Assembly: GCF_015477765.1 (NCBI RefSeq)
Contig: NZ_JADLQQ010000005.1
Location: 186,001 to 250,000 of the forward strand
Length of the DNA: 64,000 nt
Reading direction: 5' to 3'
Origin: Nocardia transvalensis
Lineage (GTDB): Bacteria > Actinomycetota > Actinomycetes > Mycobacteriales > Mycobacteriaceae
Below, one piece after another: positions 8,364 through 18,613 of this stretch; the first letter of the stretch is position 1; each line of letters opens with the position of its first letter. Both the position numbers and the translations under genes were made by a program. The notes below the pieces were generated by a model, which made no database searches, was not told the DNA's origin, and saw only the letters and a list, made by a program, of their open reading frames with translations.

Positions 8364-9233
8364 ATGACGACCCATACCCTCGTGACCCCCGAGGCCGATC
8401 TCGCCTACGACGTGCACGGCCCGCTGCCCACCGCCGACGGGCGGCCGCCGCTGTTGCTGATCGGCCACCCGATGGACGCCAGCGGGTTCCGCGCGTTGAC
8501 CACGCAACTCCCCGATCGCACCGTGATCACCTACGACCCGCGCGGCCTCGGCCGCAGCACGCGCAAGGACGGCCGGGTCGACTTCTCGCCGACGGTGCTG
8601 GCGGACGACCTGCACGCCCTGATCGCGGCGATCGATGCCGGTCCGGTCGAGATCTTCGCCAGCAGCGGCGGCGCGATCGTCGCCCTCGCCCTCGTCACCG
8701 CCCATCCCGGCGACGTGACCACGCTGGTGGCGCACGAACCGCCGCTCATCTCGGTGCTCCCCGACGCCGCTGCCGCCGAACGCGCCCGCGCCGGTTTCCG
8801 GGATGCCTACGAGGCCAAGGGCTTCGGCGCCGGTATGGCCGCATTCATCGCCATGACGTCCTGGGAGGGCGAGTACACCGACGAGTACTTCGCCCAGCCC
8901 GCACCCGATCCCGCGCAGTTCGGAATGCCCACCGAGGACGACGGTTCCCGCGACGACCCGCTGCTGTCGGACCGGTCCTTCCCGGTCAGCGGCTACCGCC
9001 CCGATATCGCCGCCCTCACCGCCGCACCGACCCGCATCGTGATCGCCGTCGGGGAGGAGACGGGCAACACCTTCACCGGCCGCACCTCCGCGGCCATCGC
9101 CGATCTGCTCGGCCGGAAACCCACCGTCTTCCCGAGCCACCACGGCGGCTTCATGGACGGCGAATTCGGCTACGCGGGCCAGCCCGAAGCCTTCGCCCGC
9201 ACACTGCGCGAGGTCCTCGCCGCTACCGAGTGA
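8364..9233 (+). CDS. Alpha/beta-fold hydrolase
   Basis: 289 residues. It has the oxyanion-hole segment LLLIGHPMDASGF, strand TVITYDPRGLGRS and a nucleophile elbow FASSGGAIVALAL, in which the usual G-x-S-x-G is A-S-S-G-G. The acid is probably in the late strand (IVIAVGEET) and the histidine in FPSHHGGFMDGEF. Similar proteins are annotated as hydrolases or haloperoxidase-like enzymes; the substrate is unknown. Convergent with polA, nine bases apart. Confidence 0.88.
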   Translation: MTTHTLVTPEADLAYDVHGPLPTADGRPPLLLIGHPMDASGFRALTTQLPDRTVITYDPRGLGRSTRKDGRVDFSPTVLADDLHALIAAIDAGPVEIFASSGGAIVALALVTAHPGDVTTLVAHEPPLISVLPDAAAAERARAGFRDAYEAKGFGAGMAAFIAMTSWEGEYTDEYFAQPAPDPAQFGMPTEDDGSRDDPLLSDRSFPVSGYRPDIAALTAAPTRIVIAVGEETGNTFTGRTSAAIADLLGRKPTVFPSHHGGFMDGEFGYAGQPEAFARTLREVLAATE

Positions 9234-9242
9234 TGCGCGAGG

Positions 9243-11987
9243 TCAGTGGGCCGCGGCGTCCCAGCTGCGGCCCACGCCGACGGAGACCTCGAGGGGCACC
9301 GAGAGGTCGATGGCGCTCGCCATATTCTCGCGGGCAAGGGTTTCCAGTGCCTCGCGTTCGCCGGGGGCCACCTCGAAGACGAGTTCGTCGTGGATCTGCA
9401 GGAGCATGCGCGATTTCAGGCCGGCGGCGTGCACGGCGCGTTGCACGTTGATCATGGCGACCTTGATGATGTCGGCGGCGGTGCCCTGGATGGGGGCGTT
9501 GAGGGCCATGCGTTCGGCGGCCTCGCGGCGCTGACGGTTACTGGAGTCCAGGTCGGGCAGATAGCGACGGCGGCCGAACAGGGTTTCGGTGTAGCCGACC
9601 TTGCGGGCCTGATCCACCGCATCGCGCAGGTAGTCGCGGATGTTGCCGAATCGGTTGAAGTACACCTCCATCTGGGCCTTGGCCTCCTCGGCGCTGATCT
9701 TCAGCTGCTGAGAAAGTCCGTAGGCCGACAGACCGTAGGCCAGGCCGTAGGACATGGCCTTGATGCGGCGGCGCATCTCCGGGGTCACCTCGGCGATCGG
9801 GATGTCGAACGCCTTGGACGCGACGAAACTGTGCAGGTCCTCGCCGGAGTTGAAGGCCTCGATCAGGTTCGCGTCCTTGGACAGATGCGCCATGATCCGC
9901 ATCTCGATCTGGCTGTAGTCGGCGGTCATCAGCGATTCGTAGCCGGAACCGACGACGAAGGTGTCGCGGATGCGGCGGCCGGTATCGGTGCGGATCGGAA
10001 TGTTCTGCAGGTTCGGCTCGGTCGACGAGAGCCGCCCGGTGGCCGCGATGGTCTGGTTGAAGGTGGTGTGGATGCGGCCGTCGTCGGCGACCGACTTCAG
10101 CAGGCCGTCCACGGTCACCTTCAGCCGGGTCGCATCGCGGTGCGCGAGCAGATGTTCCAGGAACGGATGCTGGGTCTTCTCGAACAGCGACTCGAGCGCG
10201 TCGGCATCGGTGGTGTAGCCGGTCTTGGTGCGCTTGGTCTTGGGCATGTCGAGCTCGTCGAACAGCACCACCTGCAGCTGCTTGGGCGAGCCGAGGTTGA
10301 TCTGCTTGCCGATCACCTCATAGGCGGCGTTGGCGGCGTCGGCGACCCGGTCGGCGAATTCGGATTGCAGCTGCTCCAATTCGTCGACGTCGACGGCGAT
10401 CCCCGCCTCCTCCAGCTCCGCCAGCACAGCCAGCAGCGGCAGTTCCATATCGGTGAGCAGGGTGGTCGACTCGATGCCCTGCAGTTCGGCGTCGAAGGCG
10501 TTGGCGAGATCGAAAACCGCACGGGCGCGCAGCATCTCGGCCTGCGCGATCTCGGCGTCCACCTGCTCGGAGTCGTCCAGCAGCGACAGCTGAGCGTCCT
10601 CGGCGGTCTCCACGCGCAGTTCCCGCGACAGGTAGCGCAGTGACAGATCGTCGAGGTTGAAGGTGCGCTGTCCGGGCCGGACCAGATATGCCGCCAGCGC
10701 CGTGTCGCTGGTGAGCCCGCCCAGCGTCCAGCCGCGACCGCGCAGGGCGTGCATGGCGGACTTGGCCTCGTGCACCGCCTTCGGCGTCGCCGGGTCGGCC
10801 AGCCAGGCGCCCAGCGCCTTCTCGTCCTCCGGGGTGAGCCCGACGGTATCGAAGTAGCCGCCCTCACCGTCGGCGGCGGCGATCGCGATCGCCTTCACGT
10901 CCCCGTGCACCGGGGTGCCGGTGCCCACCACCGAAATGCCGTGGCGCACGCCTGCTTTCGCATGTTCGGCGAGCCAGTCCGCGACCCCGCCGGGTTCGAC
11001 CGCGCCGCCGCTGATCTCGAAGCCGCCCTCGGCCTCCGGTTCCGGGGGCGCGAGAGTCTCGAACAGCCGGTCGCGCAGCACCCGGAATTCCAGATCGTCG
11101 AACAGCCGGTGGATCTTGTCGCGGTCCCACGGCTGCTGGGCGAGTTGTTCGGGGGTGTAGGGCAGCGGGACGTCCTTGACCATCTCGGTCAGCTGCCGGT
11201 TGAGCACCACGCTGGACAGGTTGGCGCGCAACGCATCGCCGACCTTGCCCTTCACCTGGTCGACCCGGTCCACGAGGGTGGCCAGATCGCCGAATTCGCG
11301 CACCCACTTGGCGGCGGTCTTCTCCCCCACGCCGGGGATGCCCGGCAGGTTGTCGCTCGGGTCGCCGCGCAGCGCCGCGAAATCCGGGTACTGGGCGGGG
11401 GTGAGCCCGTACTTCTCCTCGACCGCTGCCGGGGTGAACCGGGTGAGCTCCGAGACACCCTTGCGTGGGTACAGCACCGTCACGTCGTTGTTGACCAGCT
11501 GGATGGAGTCCCGGTCGCCGGTGACGATCAGCACCCGGAACCCTTGCGGCACAGCCTGGGTCGCCAGGGTGGCGATGATGTCGTCGGCCTCGTACCCCTC
11601 GAGCGCCATCACCGGGATGCCGAGCGCACCCAGCACCTCCTGAGTGATCTCCACCTGCCCGCGGAATTCGTCGGGGGTGGTGATGCGGTTGGCCTTGTAT
11701 TCCGGATACGCCTCGGTGCGGAAGGTCTTGCGGTTGACGTCGAAGGCCGCCGCCACATGGGTGGGCTTCTCGTCGCGCAGCAGGTTGATCAGCATCGCGG
11801 TGAACCCGTACACCGCGTTCGTGGTCTGCCCGGTGACGGTTTTGAAATTCTCCGCGGGCAGCGCGTAGAACGCGCGATAGGCGAGCGAATGCCCGTCCAG
11901 CAGCAAAAGGGTGGGCCGTTCCTTGGACTCTCCCTGGGCCGCTGCGGACACACTGCTCGGACGCTGGTCGGTGGTCGCTGGGGTCAC
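9243..11987 (-). CDS. polA: DNA polymerase I
   Basis: 914 residues: an N-terminal 5'-3' exonuclease domain (about 1-310, with LLLLDGHSLAYRAFYALPA, GYEADDIIATL and GDPSDNLPGIPGVGEKTA), a degenerate 3'-5' exonuclease-like domain (about 330-520, lacking a recognisable DEDD set), and the polymerase domain. The last has motif A (DYSQIEMRIMAH), motif B (RRRIKAMSYGLAYG) and motif C (QIHDELVFEV). It fills gaps and removes RNA primers. The GTG start (VTPATTDQRPSS) is preferred because the sequence before it belongs to a palindromic repeat; the ribosome-binding site is weak, so the start is uncertain by some codons. Confidence 0.96.
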   Translation of the reverse strand: MTPATTDQRPSSVSAAAQGESKERPTLLLLDGHSLAYRAFYALPAENFKTVTGQTTNAVYGFTAMLINLLRDEKPTHVAAAFDVNRKTFRTEAYPEYKANRITTPDEFRGQVEITQEVLGALGIPVMALEGYEADDIIATLATQAVPQGFRVLIVTGDRDSIQLVNNDVTVLYPRKGVSELTRFTPAAVEEKYGLTPAQYPDFAALRGDPSDNLPGIPGVGEKTAAKWVREFGDLATLVDRVDQVKGKVGDALRANLSSVVLNRQLTEMVKDVPLPYTPEQLAQQPWDRDKIHRLFDDLEFRVLRDRLFETLAPPEPEAEGGFEISGGAVEPGGVADWLAEHAKAGVRHGISVVGTGTPVHGDVKAIAIAAADGEGGYFDTVGLTPEDEKALGAWLADPATPKAVHEAKSAMHALRGRGWTLGGLTSDTALAAYLVRPGQRTFNLDDLSLRYLSRELRVETAEDAQLSLLDDSEQVDAEIAQAEMLRARAVFDLANAFDAELQGIESTTLLTDMELPLLAVLAELEEAGIAVDVDELEQLQSEFADRVADAANAAYEVIGKQINLGSPKQLQVVLFDELDMPKTKRTKTGYTTDADALESLFEKTQHPFLEHLLAHRDATRLKVTVDGLLKSVADDGRIHTTFNQTIAATGRLSSTEPNLQNIPIRTDTGRRIRDTFVVGSGYESLMTADYSQIEMRIMAHLSKDANLIEAFNSGEDLHSFVASKAFDIPIAEVTPEMRRRIKAMSYGLAYGLSAYGLSQQLKISAEEAKAQMEVYFNRFGNIRDYLRDAVDQARKVGYTETLFGRRRYLPDLDSSNRQRREAAERMALNAPIQGTAADIIKVAMINVQRAVHAAGLKSRMLLQIHDELVFEVAPGEREALETLARENMASAIDLSVPLEVSVGVGRSWDAAAH

Positions 11988-12024
11988 GGCAGAGAGTCTA
12001 TGTACAGCCACCGACAAGCCGTGA

Positions 12025-12062
12025 CCCCGCACCTCCGGCGCCGGGGCGCCTCCGGTGCGGGG
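12025..12062. repeat. GC-rich 38-bp palindrome, copy 3
   Basis: Arms CCCCGCACCTCCGGCGCC and GGCGCCTCCGGTGCGGGG around GG, the same element as at 5893. It sits 37 bases upstream of the polA start and leads into a second repeat tract. Confidence 0.85.
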
Positions 12063-12361
12063 ATGCAAGATGCAGCGCGAGCGATGCGGGGATGCGCGAC
12101 GCCACGACGCGGAGATGCGCGACGCCAGCGATGCAGAATGCATGATGCAGTGCTAGCGATGCGGATGTGCGGCGCTAGCGACGCGGGAATGCACGAATCT
12201 GCGCTGGCGATCAAGAGACGCATGACGCGCCGCTAGCGACGCGGAGATGCGCGATGCACCGCTAGCGAATACCCACGACGCACTGGCCAGCGGTACAGGG
12301 GACACACAATGCACCGCTAGCGATGCAAGGGTGCAGCGCTAGCGGTGCGGGATGTGCGGTG
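12063..12361. repeat. Irregular 22-30-bp repeats with GCTAGCG core
   Basis: GCTAGCG or close variants recur at 12152, 12174, 12203, 12232, 12261, 12286, 12316, 12338 and 12361, with spacings of 22 to 30 bases; three successive spacings are 29. Between them GATGCGG, GATGCGCGAC and AATGCAC recur. No reading frame is supported. The tract fills the whole space between polA and the glycosyltransferase and ends in the latter's stop codon. Confidence 0.8.
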
Positions 12362-14341
12362 CTAGTCGATCGGGGCGGTCAGGTCGTAGATCGCTACCGT
12401 GCCGATTCGGGTCATTCGGAAGTGGGTGCTCACCCAGTCGGCGATGTCGCGGTGACCGGCGGCGATCCATGGGTGGTTCAGTAGCGGGGCGCTCTTGTCG
12501 ACGCGCCACGCGGGCGGGAGGTGCTGTTCCTGGGCCAGGTAGTAGGTCACCTGGTGGGTGTGGACCAGGTCCTGGAACTGGGCGAGCGTGGGTGTGGGGT
12601 CAACGGTGGCGAAGCCGCCGATGGCGATTACGGGGGTGTCGCTGGCCAGTTCCACGGCCGCGGCCACCGAGGAGCGCTCCACCGCGGCCGACCACGTCGT
12701 GTTGCTGTGGCGCAGCATCTCCACGATGTGCGGATCGGTGAAGGCGGCGCCGTCGGCGAAGTTGCGCATCTGCCCGCGGATGAGGGCGGCGAATCCGGTC
12801 TCGCGCGGTGGCGGCGGACCCACGGCAGGGCTGCGGCCGGTGTGCTCCTGTGGCAGGGTGGCCGCGGCATAGGCGGTGGATCCGCCGAATCCGGCCACCA
12901 GGCCCACCACGAGCAGCACGGGCGTCGCGATCCGGCGCGCGGCGGCCGGAATCGGCAGCGCGGCGACGAGCAAGCCGAGCGCCGCGACCACCGCGACCGC
13001 GAGGACCACCCAGCGCAGCGTCGGCATCCAGTCCGCATTGCGTTGCAGCACAACGAAACTCCACACGCCTGTGACCGCGATCAACACCGCCGCGCCGACC
13101 CTGCCGAACGCCTCGTCGCGGCGCTGCCACACCTCGGCCACGCCCACGGCCAGCGACCCGGCCACCGCGGGCGCGATCGCCAGCGAGTAGTAGGCGTGCT
13201 CGGCGGAGTCCATCGCACTGAGCGCGGCGCCGACCAGGACCAGCCACAGCCCGAACACCAGACCGGCGGCGCGGACCTCGTCGGTGCGCGGCGCACGCCA
13301 CCGCGAGACGACCACCAGCGCGAACGCCACCAGCGCGGCGGGCAGGAACCAGGAGATCTGGAAGCCGCTCTGCCCGGCGAACAGCCGGGCCGGTCCCGCC
13401 GAGCCGAAGTCGTTGAAGCTCTGCAGCAGCGACGAGGGCACCTGGTAGCCTGCCGGCAGCGGGAGCTGGCCGCTGGACTGCTGATGGCCGAGGAAGCGGC
13501 CGAACCCGTTGAAGCCCAGCACCAGATCCATGAACGTGTTGTCGGTCGAACCCGCGATGTACGGCCGCGACGAGGCGGGCCACAGCATGGTGAGCACCAC
13601 GAACCAGCCCGACGACACGATCAGTGCCACCGCGGCCGCGATCAGGTGGGTGACGCGGGTGCGCAGCGCGACCGGCGCGGCGATCAGATAGGCGATGCCC
13701 AGCGCAGGCAGCACCATCAGTCCTTCCAGCATCTTCGCCAGGAACGCGAATCCGAGCGCGACCCCGGCCAGCGTGAGCCATCGCACGCTCGCGGTCGGCA
13801 CCGCCCGGACCGTGCAGTACGCGGCCGCGGTCATCAGCAGCACCATGGCGGCGTCGGGGTGGTTGTACCGGAACATCAGCGCTACCACGGGCGTCACCGC
13901 CAGCACCGCACCCGCCAGCAGGCCCGCGGCCGCGTTACGGGTGGCGCGAGTCACCGCGGCATACAGCAATGCCACCGCCGCGACCGCCATGAGCGCCTGC
14001 GGAACCAACATGCTCGCACTGGAGAAACCGAACAGCCGGGCCGAAAGACCCATCACCCACAGCGACAGCGGCGGCTTGTCGACGGTGATGAAATTGGCCG
14101 GATCGACCGAGCCGAAGAGCAGCGCCTTCCAGTCCTGGGAACCGGACCAGACCGCGCCGGCGTAGAAATTGTTGGCCATCCCGTTGACGGTGATCCGCCA
14201 CAGATAGGCCACCGCGGTGGCGATGAGCAGCACCGCGAGCCCCGCACGCGACCATGTGCGCGCGGGTTCGGGGGTCGGGGAGGGAGAGCTCGAGACGGCA
14301 GGAGTCTCGAGCCCGGGTTTCTCGGCAACAGCTGTTTCCAC
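12362..14341 (-). CDS. GT39-family membrane glycosyltransferase (ArnT/PMT-like)
   Basis: About 660 residues with a dozen hydrophobic helices. The family signature is the acidic-aromatic loop after the first helix (NNFYAGAVWSGSQDW, then FITVDKPPLSLWVM), in which the aspartate is the putative catalytic residue of GT-C enzymes that use polyprenyl-phosphate sugars. There is also an FRYNHPDAAMVLL loop and a C-terminal extracytoplasmic domain (about 520-655). It probably adds mannose or another sugar to a cell-envelope acceptor; the substrate is unknown. I take a GTG (VETAVAEKPG); an upstream TTG twelve codons earlier is equally open. Confidence 0.82.
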   Translation of the reverse strand: METAVAEKPGLETPAVSSSPSPTPEPARTWSRAGLAVLLIATAVAYLWRITVNGMANNFYAGAVWSGSQDWKALLFGSVDPANFITVDKPPLSLWVMGLSARLFGFSSASMLVPQALMAVAAVALLYAAVTRATRNAAAGLLAGAVLAVTPVVALMFRYNHPDAAMVLLMTAAAYCTVRAVPTASVRWLTLAGVALGFAFLAKMLEGLMVLPALGIAYLIAAPVALRTRVTHLIAAAVALIVSSGWFVVLTMLWPASSRPYIAGSTDNTFMDLVLGFNGFGRFLGHQQSSGQLPLPAGYQVPSSLLQSFNDFGSAGPARLFAGQSGFQISWFLPAALVAFALVVVSRWRAPRTDEVRAAGLVFGLWLVLVGAALSAMDSAEHAYYSLAIAPAVAGSLAVGVAEVWQRRDEAFGRVGAAVLIAVTGVWSFVVLQRNADWMPTLRWVVLAVAVVAALGLLVAALPIPAAARRIATPVLLVVGLVAGFGGSTAYAAATLPQEHTGRSPAVGPPPPRETGFAALIRGQMRNFADGAAFTDPHIVEMLRHSNTTWSAAVERSSVAAAVELASDTPVIAIGGFATVDPTPTLAQFQDLVHTHQVTYYLAQEQHLPPAWRVDKSAPLLNHPWIAAGHRDIADWVSTHFRMTRIGTVAIYDLTAPID

Positions 14342-14454
14342 TTGGAAAAGTGTCGCAAGGGGTGCATACCCTCGCAACAGCTACCGGGTAGCGTTCATAT
14401 CGTATTGGTCACACGTTCAACACGTTTACATTTCAGATCTGCGGTTTCGGGATA

Positions 14455-14491
14455 CGGGGAGTCCGAATTGCGCCGAATGCCGGACTCCCCG
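14455..14491 (-). terminator. Terminator hairpin of the branched-chain amino-acid transport operon
   Basis: CGGGGAGTCCG and CGGACTCCCCG form a perfect 11-bp stem with a 15-base loop, starting seven bases beyond the stop codon of the last operon gene. Confidence 0.7.
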
Positions 14492-14497
14492 CAAACC

Positions 14498-16330
14498 TCA
14501 GGCGACCCCGAGATAGGCCGACTTCACCGCCGGATCGGTGAGCAGCTCGCGGCCCCCGCCGGTCTTGACGACCTCCCCGGTCTCCAGGATGTAGGCGCGA
14601 TCGCTGCGGGTCAGCGCCTGCTGGGCGTTCTGCTCGACCAGCAGCACCGTGGTGCCCTGTGCGTTGATCTCGCCGATGATGCGGAAGATCTGCTGGATCA
14701 CCATCGGCGCCAGCCCCATCGACGGCTCGTCGAGCAGCAGCAGCTTCGGCCGGGCCATCAGGGCGCGGGCGATCGCGAGCATCTGCTGTTCACCGCCGGA
14801 CAACGTGCCGCCGACCTGCTTGCGCCGCTCGGACAGCCGCGGAAACAGCTCGAACACCCACTCCAGGGTCTTGGCATACTCCGACCGTTCCTTGAACGGC
14901 CGGGCATGACAGCCCATATCGAGATTCTCCTGCACCGTCATACCGGGGAATACGCCGCGGCCCTCGGGCGCCTGGATGAGGCCCGCGACCACGCGTTCGT
15001 GCGCCTTCATCCGGGTGATGTCGTTGCCCTCGAATTGGATTCGGCCGCGGGTCAACGGCAGCAGGCCCGACAGGGCGCGCATGGTGGTGGTCTTGCCCGC
15101 GCCGTTGGCGCCCAGCAGCGTCACCAGCTCACCCTGCGCCACATGTAGCGAAATGCCGTGCAGCGCCTGGATTCTGCCGTAGTTGACGACCATATCCTCG
15201 ATGGCCAGCAGCGGTTGTTCCCCGGGCCCCTCCCCCGGCTGCAACGGCACCGGTGCGGACGGGCGACCGCTCGGCTCCGGTTCGGCCTCCTCGACTTCGC
15301 GTGCGGCATCCGGGGTTTCGTCCCGGACCACGGTGAGCGGTTCGGCCTCCTCGCTCACCGTCTCCTCCTCGGTGGCCTGCTCATCCGGCACACCGAGGTA
15401 GGCGGCGATGACGGCCGGATCGTCGCGGATCTCGTCCGGCAGCCCGTCGGCGATCTTGCGGCCGAACTCGAGCACCACGATCCGATCGGTCACCCCCATG
15501 ACCAGCCGCATATCGTGCTCGATGAGCAGCACCGTGAACCCGTCGTCGCGGATCTTGCGGATCAGATCCACCAGCGCCGCCTTCTCGCTCGGATTGAATC
15601 CGGCGGCGGGCTCGTCCAGGCACAGCAGCTTCGGCTCGGTCGCCAGCGCCCGGGCGATCTCCAGCCGCCGCTGATCGCCGTAGGAGAGGTTGCGCGCCTT
15701 CTCCACCGCCCGCGGCGCGATGCCCACGAACTCCAGCAGCGCCATGCCGCGCTCGATGGCATCGCGCTCCTCGCGCCGATGCCGCCCGGTGCGGAAGATG
15801 GCGCCCGGCACCGACGTTCGATGCCGCGCGTCGGTGCCGACCACCACGTTCTCCAGCGCGGTCATCTCGTTGAACAGCCGGATGTTCTGGAAGGTCCGGG
15901 CGATGCCGAGCCGGGTGATCTCGTTGCGCTTGGCCGTACGCAACGGCTCACCGTCGAAATACACCGTGCCCGCGGCCGGCCGGTACACACCGGTGATGGC
16001 GTTGAAGCAGGTGGTCTTGCCGGCTCCGTTCGGGCCGATCAGTCCGAGGATCTCGCCGCGGCGGATCTCGAAGCTCACCTGATCCAGCGCGGTGAGGCCA
16101 CCGAACCGAACCGTCAACCCCTCCGTACGCAACAGCGGTGCGCCCACGGCGGTTTCGATCGCCCGGCTGGGCGCCACCACCTCCGCGACGGTCTCGGCGT
16201 CGGCCAGTTCGGGCAGCACCTCACTGACCTCGACCACGCCCGCGGTCTGCTCCGGCTGCGGTGCCTCGGCGTACCCGGCCGCCATATCTTCGTTGTCGAA
16301 CAGCGCGCCGCCCGCGCCCGGCCCGGTCAT
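14498..16330 (-). CDS. Fused LivG-LivF double ATPase of a branched-chain amino-acid ABC transporter
   Basis: 610 residues carrying two complete ABC ATPase domains that are normally separate proteins. Domain 1 (about 65-310, LivG-like) has [28 protein letters not shown] and [15 protein letters not shown]. Domain 2 (about 385-610, LivF-like) has [28 protein letters not shown] and [13 protein letters not shown]. They are joined by a roughly 75-residue acidic, proline-rich linker. A 65-residue extension precedes domain 1. The ATG start overlaps the stop of livM by four bases. The fusion enforces 1:1 assembly of the two ATPases. Confidence 0.92.
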   Translation of the reverse strand: MTGPGAGGALFDNEDMAAGYAEAPQPEQTAGVVEVSEVLPELADAETVAEVVAPSRAIETAVGAPLLRTEGLTVRFGGLTALDQVSFEIRRGEILGLIGPNGAGKTTCFNAITGVYRPAAGTVYFDGEPLRTAKRNEITRLGIARTFQNIRLFNEMTALENVVVGTDARHRTSVPGAIFRTGRHRREERDAIERGMALLEFVGIAPRAVEKARNLSYGDQRRLEIARALATEPKLLCLDEPAAGFNPSEKAALVDLIRKIRDDGFTVLLIEHDMRLVMGVTDRIVVLEFGRKIADGLPDEIRDDPAVIAAYLGVPDEQATEEETVSEEAEPLTVVRDETPDAAREVEEAEPEPSGRPSAPVPLQPGEGPGEQPLLAIEDMVVNYGRIQALHGISLHVAQGELVTLLGANGAGKTTTMRALSGLLPLTRGRIQFEGNDITRMKAHERVVAGLIQAPEGRGVFPGMTVQENLDMGCHARPFKERSEYAKTLEWVFELFPRLSERRKQVGGTLSGGEQQMLAIARALMARPKLLLLDEPSMGLAPMVIQQIFRIIGEINAQGTTVLLVEQNAQQALTRSDRAYILETGEVVKTGGGRELLTDPAVKSAYLGVA

Positions 16331-17562
16331 CGGCTCGCTCCCGTCGCGCCGGCCACGGCCGGCTGTGGCGCCCGCCGCACCGCTCGATAGATCTGGCGCC
16401 CATAGGTCAGCAGTTGCTGCCGCACCGGGAACAGACCCTGCGGACGGAAGATCATCACCACCACCAGCGTGATACCGAAGAACAGATACTTGAAGTCGCC
16501 CAGCGACTGACCGGCCACATTCACCGACATGAACCGGTTCGGCAGGTACACGATCAGGAATGCGCCGACGATCACGCCGAGCTTGTTGCCCTGCCCGCCG
16601 AGCACCACCGCGCACAGGAACAGCATCGAGTTGATGACGTTGAACCCCACGGGGTTGATGAACTGCACCTGCCCCGCATACAGCGCACCCGACAGGCCAC
16701 CGACCGCCGCGCCGATGGTGAAGGCCCACAGCTTGAACTTGAACGCCGGGACTCCCATCATCTCCGCGGCGTCCTCGTCCTCGCGGATGGCCACCCACGC
16801 GCGTCCGACCCGGCTGCGCTCCAGATTGCCGACCACCAGCAGCACCACGATCACCAGTGCCATACCGAGCCAGAACCACCAGGTGCCGGAGTTGGCCCGC
16901 TCCAACGGGTTCACCGCACTCGTGTCACCGAAGTTGCTGGAGGAGAAATAGCCCTCCGGATGGTCGGTGGATTCGCCGACATGCGGATAGGCGATGCGCG
17001 CGAGCCCCAGGCTGCCGTTGGTGATCTCGCCGAGATTGTCGGCCAGCAGGCGCACGATCTCGCCGAAGCCCAGCGTCACGATCGCCAAGTAGTCGCCGCG
17101 CAGCCGCAGCGTCGGTGTGCCGAGAATCAGACCCGAGATCGCGGTCATCATGATCGCGATCGGCACGCACGCCAGCCAGGCCCACTCGGAGTTCAGGAAG
17201 CCGCCATCGGTCTGATTCCACGGGCTGTTGGGGCTGGTGAGCAGGCCCACACTGTAGGCGCCGACCGCGTAGAAGCCGACGTACCCCAGGTCCAGCAGGC
17301 CCGCTTGGCCCACAACGACATTCAGGCCGATCGCCAGCAGCGCATACATCGCGAATTGGGCCATGACACCGCCGAAACTGGTGCCCGGGGTGTTCAGCAG
17401 GGGCGGCGGAAACAGCGGCAGCAGCGCCAGGGCGACGATTGCCGGGACGCCGACCGCCCACCGCATGGGCCGCGACAGCCCACCCCACCACGAGCGCAAC
17501 GCATCTCCCACACCGTGCATCGGCCGGGTCGTCGCGTCGGAACGATTCGTCGAGGTCGTCAT
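16327..17562 (-). CDS. livM: Branched-chain amino-acid ABC transporter permease LivM
   Basis: 411 residues with eight to ten membrane helices in the BPD_transp_2 fold. Family marks are LNVVVGQAGLLDLGYVGFYAVGAY early on and the coupling loop SRVGRAWVAIREDEDAAEMMGV, which contacts the ATPases. The start MTTSTNRSDATT overlaps the livH stop (ATGA). It carries an unusually long cytoplasmic N-terminus (about 35 residues) before the first helix. Confidence 0.93.
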   Translation of the reverse strand: MTTSTNRSDATTRPMHGVGDALRSWWGGLSRPMRWAVGVPAIVALALLPLFPPPLLNTPGTSFGGVMAQFAMYALLAIGLNVVVGQAGLLDLGYVGFYAVGAYSVGLLTSPNSPWNQTDGGFLNSEWAWLACVPIAIMMTAISGLILGTPTLRLRGDYLAIVTLGFGEIVRLLADNLGEITNGSLGLARIAYPHVGESTDHPEGYFSSSNFGDTSAVNPLERANSGTWWFWLGMALVIVVLLVVGNLERSRVGRAWVAIREDEDAAEMMGVPAFKFKLWAFTIGAAVGGLSGALYAGQVQFINPVGFNVINSMLFLCAVVLGGQGNKLGVIVGAFLIVYLPNRFMSVNVAGQSLGDFKYLFFGITLVVVMIFRPQGLFPVRQQLLTYGRQIYRAVRRAPQPAVAGATGASR

Positions 17563-18593
17563 GCCCGTGCCCTCCCCAGGCTCTCGCCGAGGATGCCCGT
17601 CGGCCGGAACATCAGCACACCCACCAGGACCACGAAGGCCACCACGTCGCGCCACTGCGTGCCGAACAGGATCTGGCCGTAGTTCTCCACCAGGCCCAGC
17701 AGCAGACCGCCCAGCAACGCACCGCGCAGGTTGCCGATCCCCCCGAGCACCGCGGCGCTGAATGCCTTGATGCCCAGAATGAATCCGCCGGAATAGATGA
17801 TGCCGTTGGGAATCTTGAGCGTGTAGAGCAGCGCGGCGGCACCGGCGAGCACACCGCCGATGAGGAACGTCAGCATGATGACTCGTTCCCGCGAGACCCC
17901 CATGAGAGTCGCGGTGTCCGGGTCCTGTGCCACCGCCCGGATGCCGCGCCCGAACTTGGTTTGATTGATGAGCGCCTCGGTGATGACCGCCAGGATCACC
18001 GCGGCCACGATGATCATCAGCGCCACATTGGTGACCGGCGCATCGAAGATGCTGAACTGATCGGTGGGCTGCACCAGGATGATGGGCTGCTGCGCATTGG
18101 TGCCGCCGAGCGTGGGATAGAACTTCGGCACCACGTAGTGCACGATCTCCTGCAGCACGAACGACATGCCGATGGCGGTGATCAGGAAGATCAGCGGTTT
18201 GGAGCCGCGCCGCCGCAACGGCCGATAGGCGACGCGTTCCAGACCGACCGCCGCGGCACCGGAGACCGCCATGCCGAACACCATCGCCACGGCGAGGAAG
18301 ACCACGGTCAGAACGACGCCCTGCGCATAAACGTCACCACTGGGCGCGAAACCGAGCACCATCAAACCGACCAGCTGACCGAACAGGCCCAGCATGAATA
18401 TTTCCGAATGGGCGAAATTGATCAACCGGAGCACGCCGTAGACCAGCGTGTAACCGACCGCCACCAAGGCATAGATGGAGCCATAGGTCAGGCCGTCCAC
18501 CGATAAGCGCCAGAACTGGTCGACCACTCCGGATACGTTGAACTCGATGGACGCGGCTAATACGGTCGCATCGGCACCTGCGGGTAAAGACAT
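17559..18593 (-). CDS. livH: Branched-chain amino-acid ABC transporter permease LivH
   Basis: 344 residues, about eight membrane helices, BPD_transp_2 fold. It has the LivH marks GLTYGSIYALVAVGYTLVYG and LRLINFAHSEIFMLG in the first third, and the coupling segment TKFGRGIRAVAQDPDTATLMGV later. It forms the translocation pore with LivM. It follows the binding-protein gene after a gap holding a strong inverted repeat, and its stop codon is coupled to livM. Confidence 0.94.
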   Translation of the reverse strand: MSLPAGADATVLAASIEFNVSGVVDQFWRLSVDGLTYGSIYALVAVGYTLVYGVLRLINFAHSEIFMLGLFGQLVGLMVLGFAPSGDVYAQGVVLTVVFLAVAMVFGMAVSGAAAVGLERVAYRPLRRRGSKPLIFLITAIGMSFVLQEIVHYVVPKFYPTLGGTNAQQPIILVQPTDQFSIFDAPVTNVALMIIVAAVILAVITEALINQTKFGRGIRAVAQDPDTATLMGVSRERVIMLTFLIGGVLAGAAALLYTLKIPNGIIYSGGFILGIKAFSAAVLGGIGNLRGALLGGLLLGLVENYGQILFGTQWRDVVAFVVLVGVLMFRPTGILGESLGRARA

Positions 18594-18613
18594 TCGTAAC
18601 TCTCGCCGTCGAG

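Noticed and set aside
12521..15148. Very long plus-strand open frame across the glycosyltransferase and LivF
   Set aside because: It runs antisense through two well-supported genes and their terminator, with a His/Arg/Gln-rich composition typical of GC shadows.
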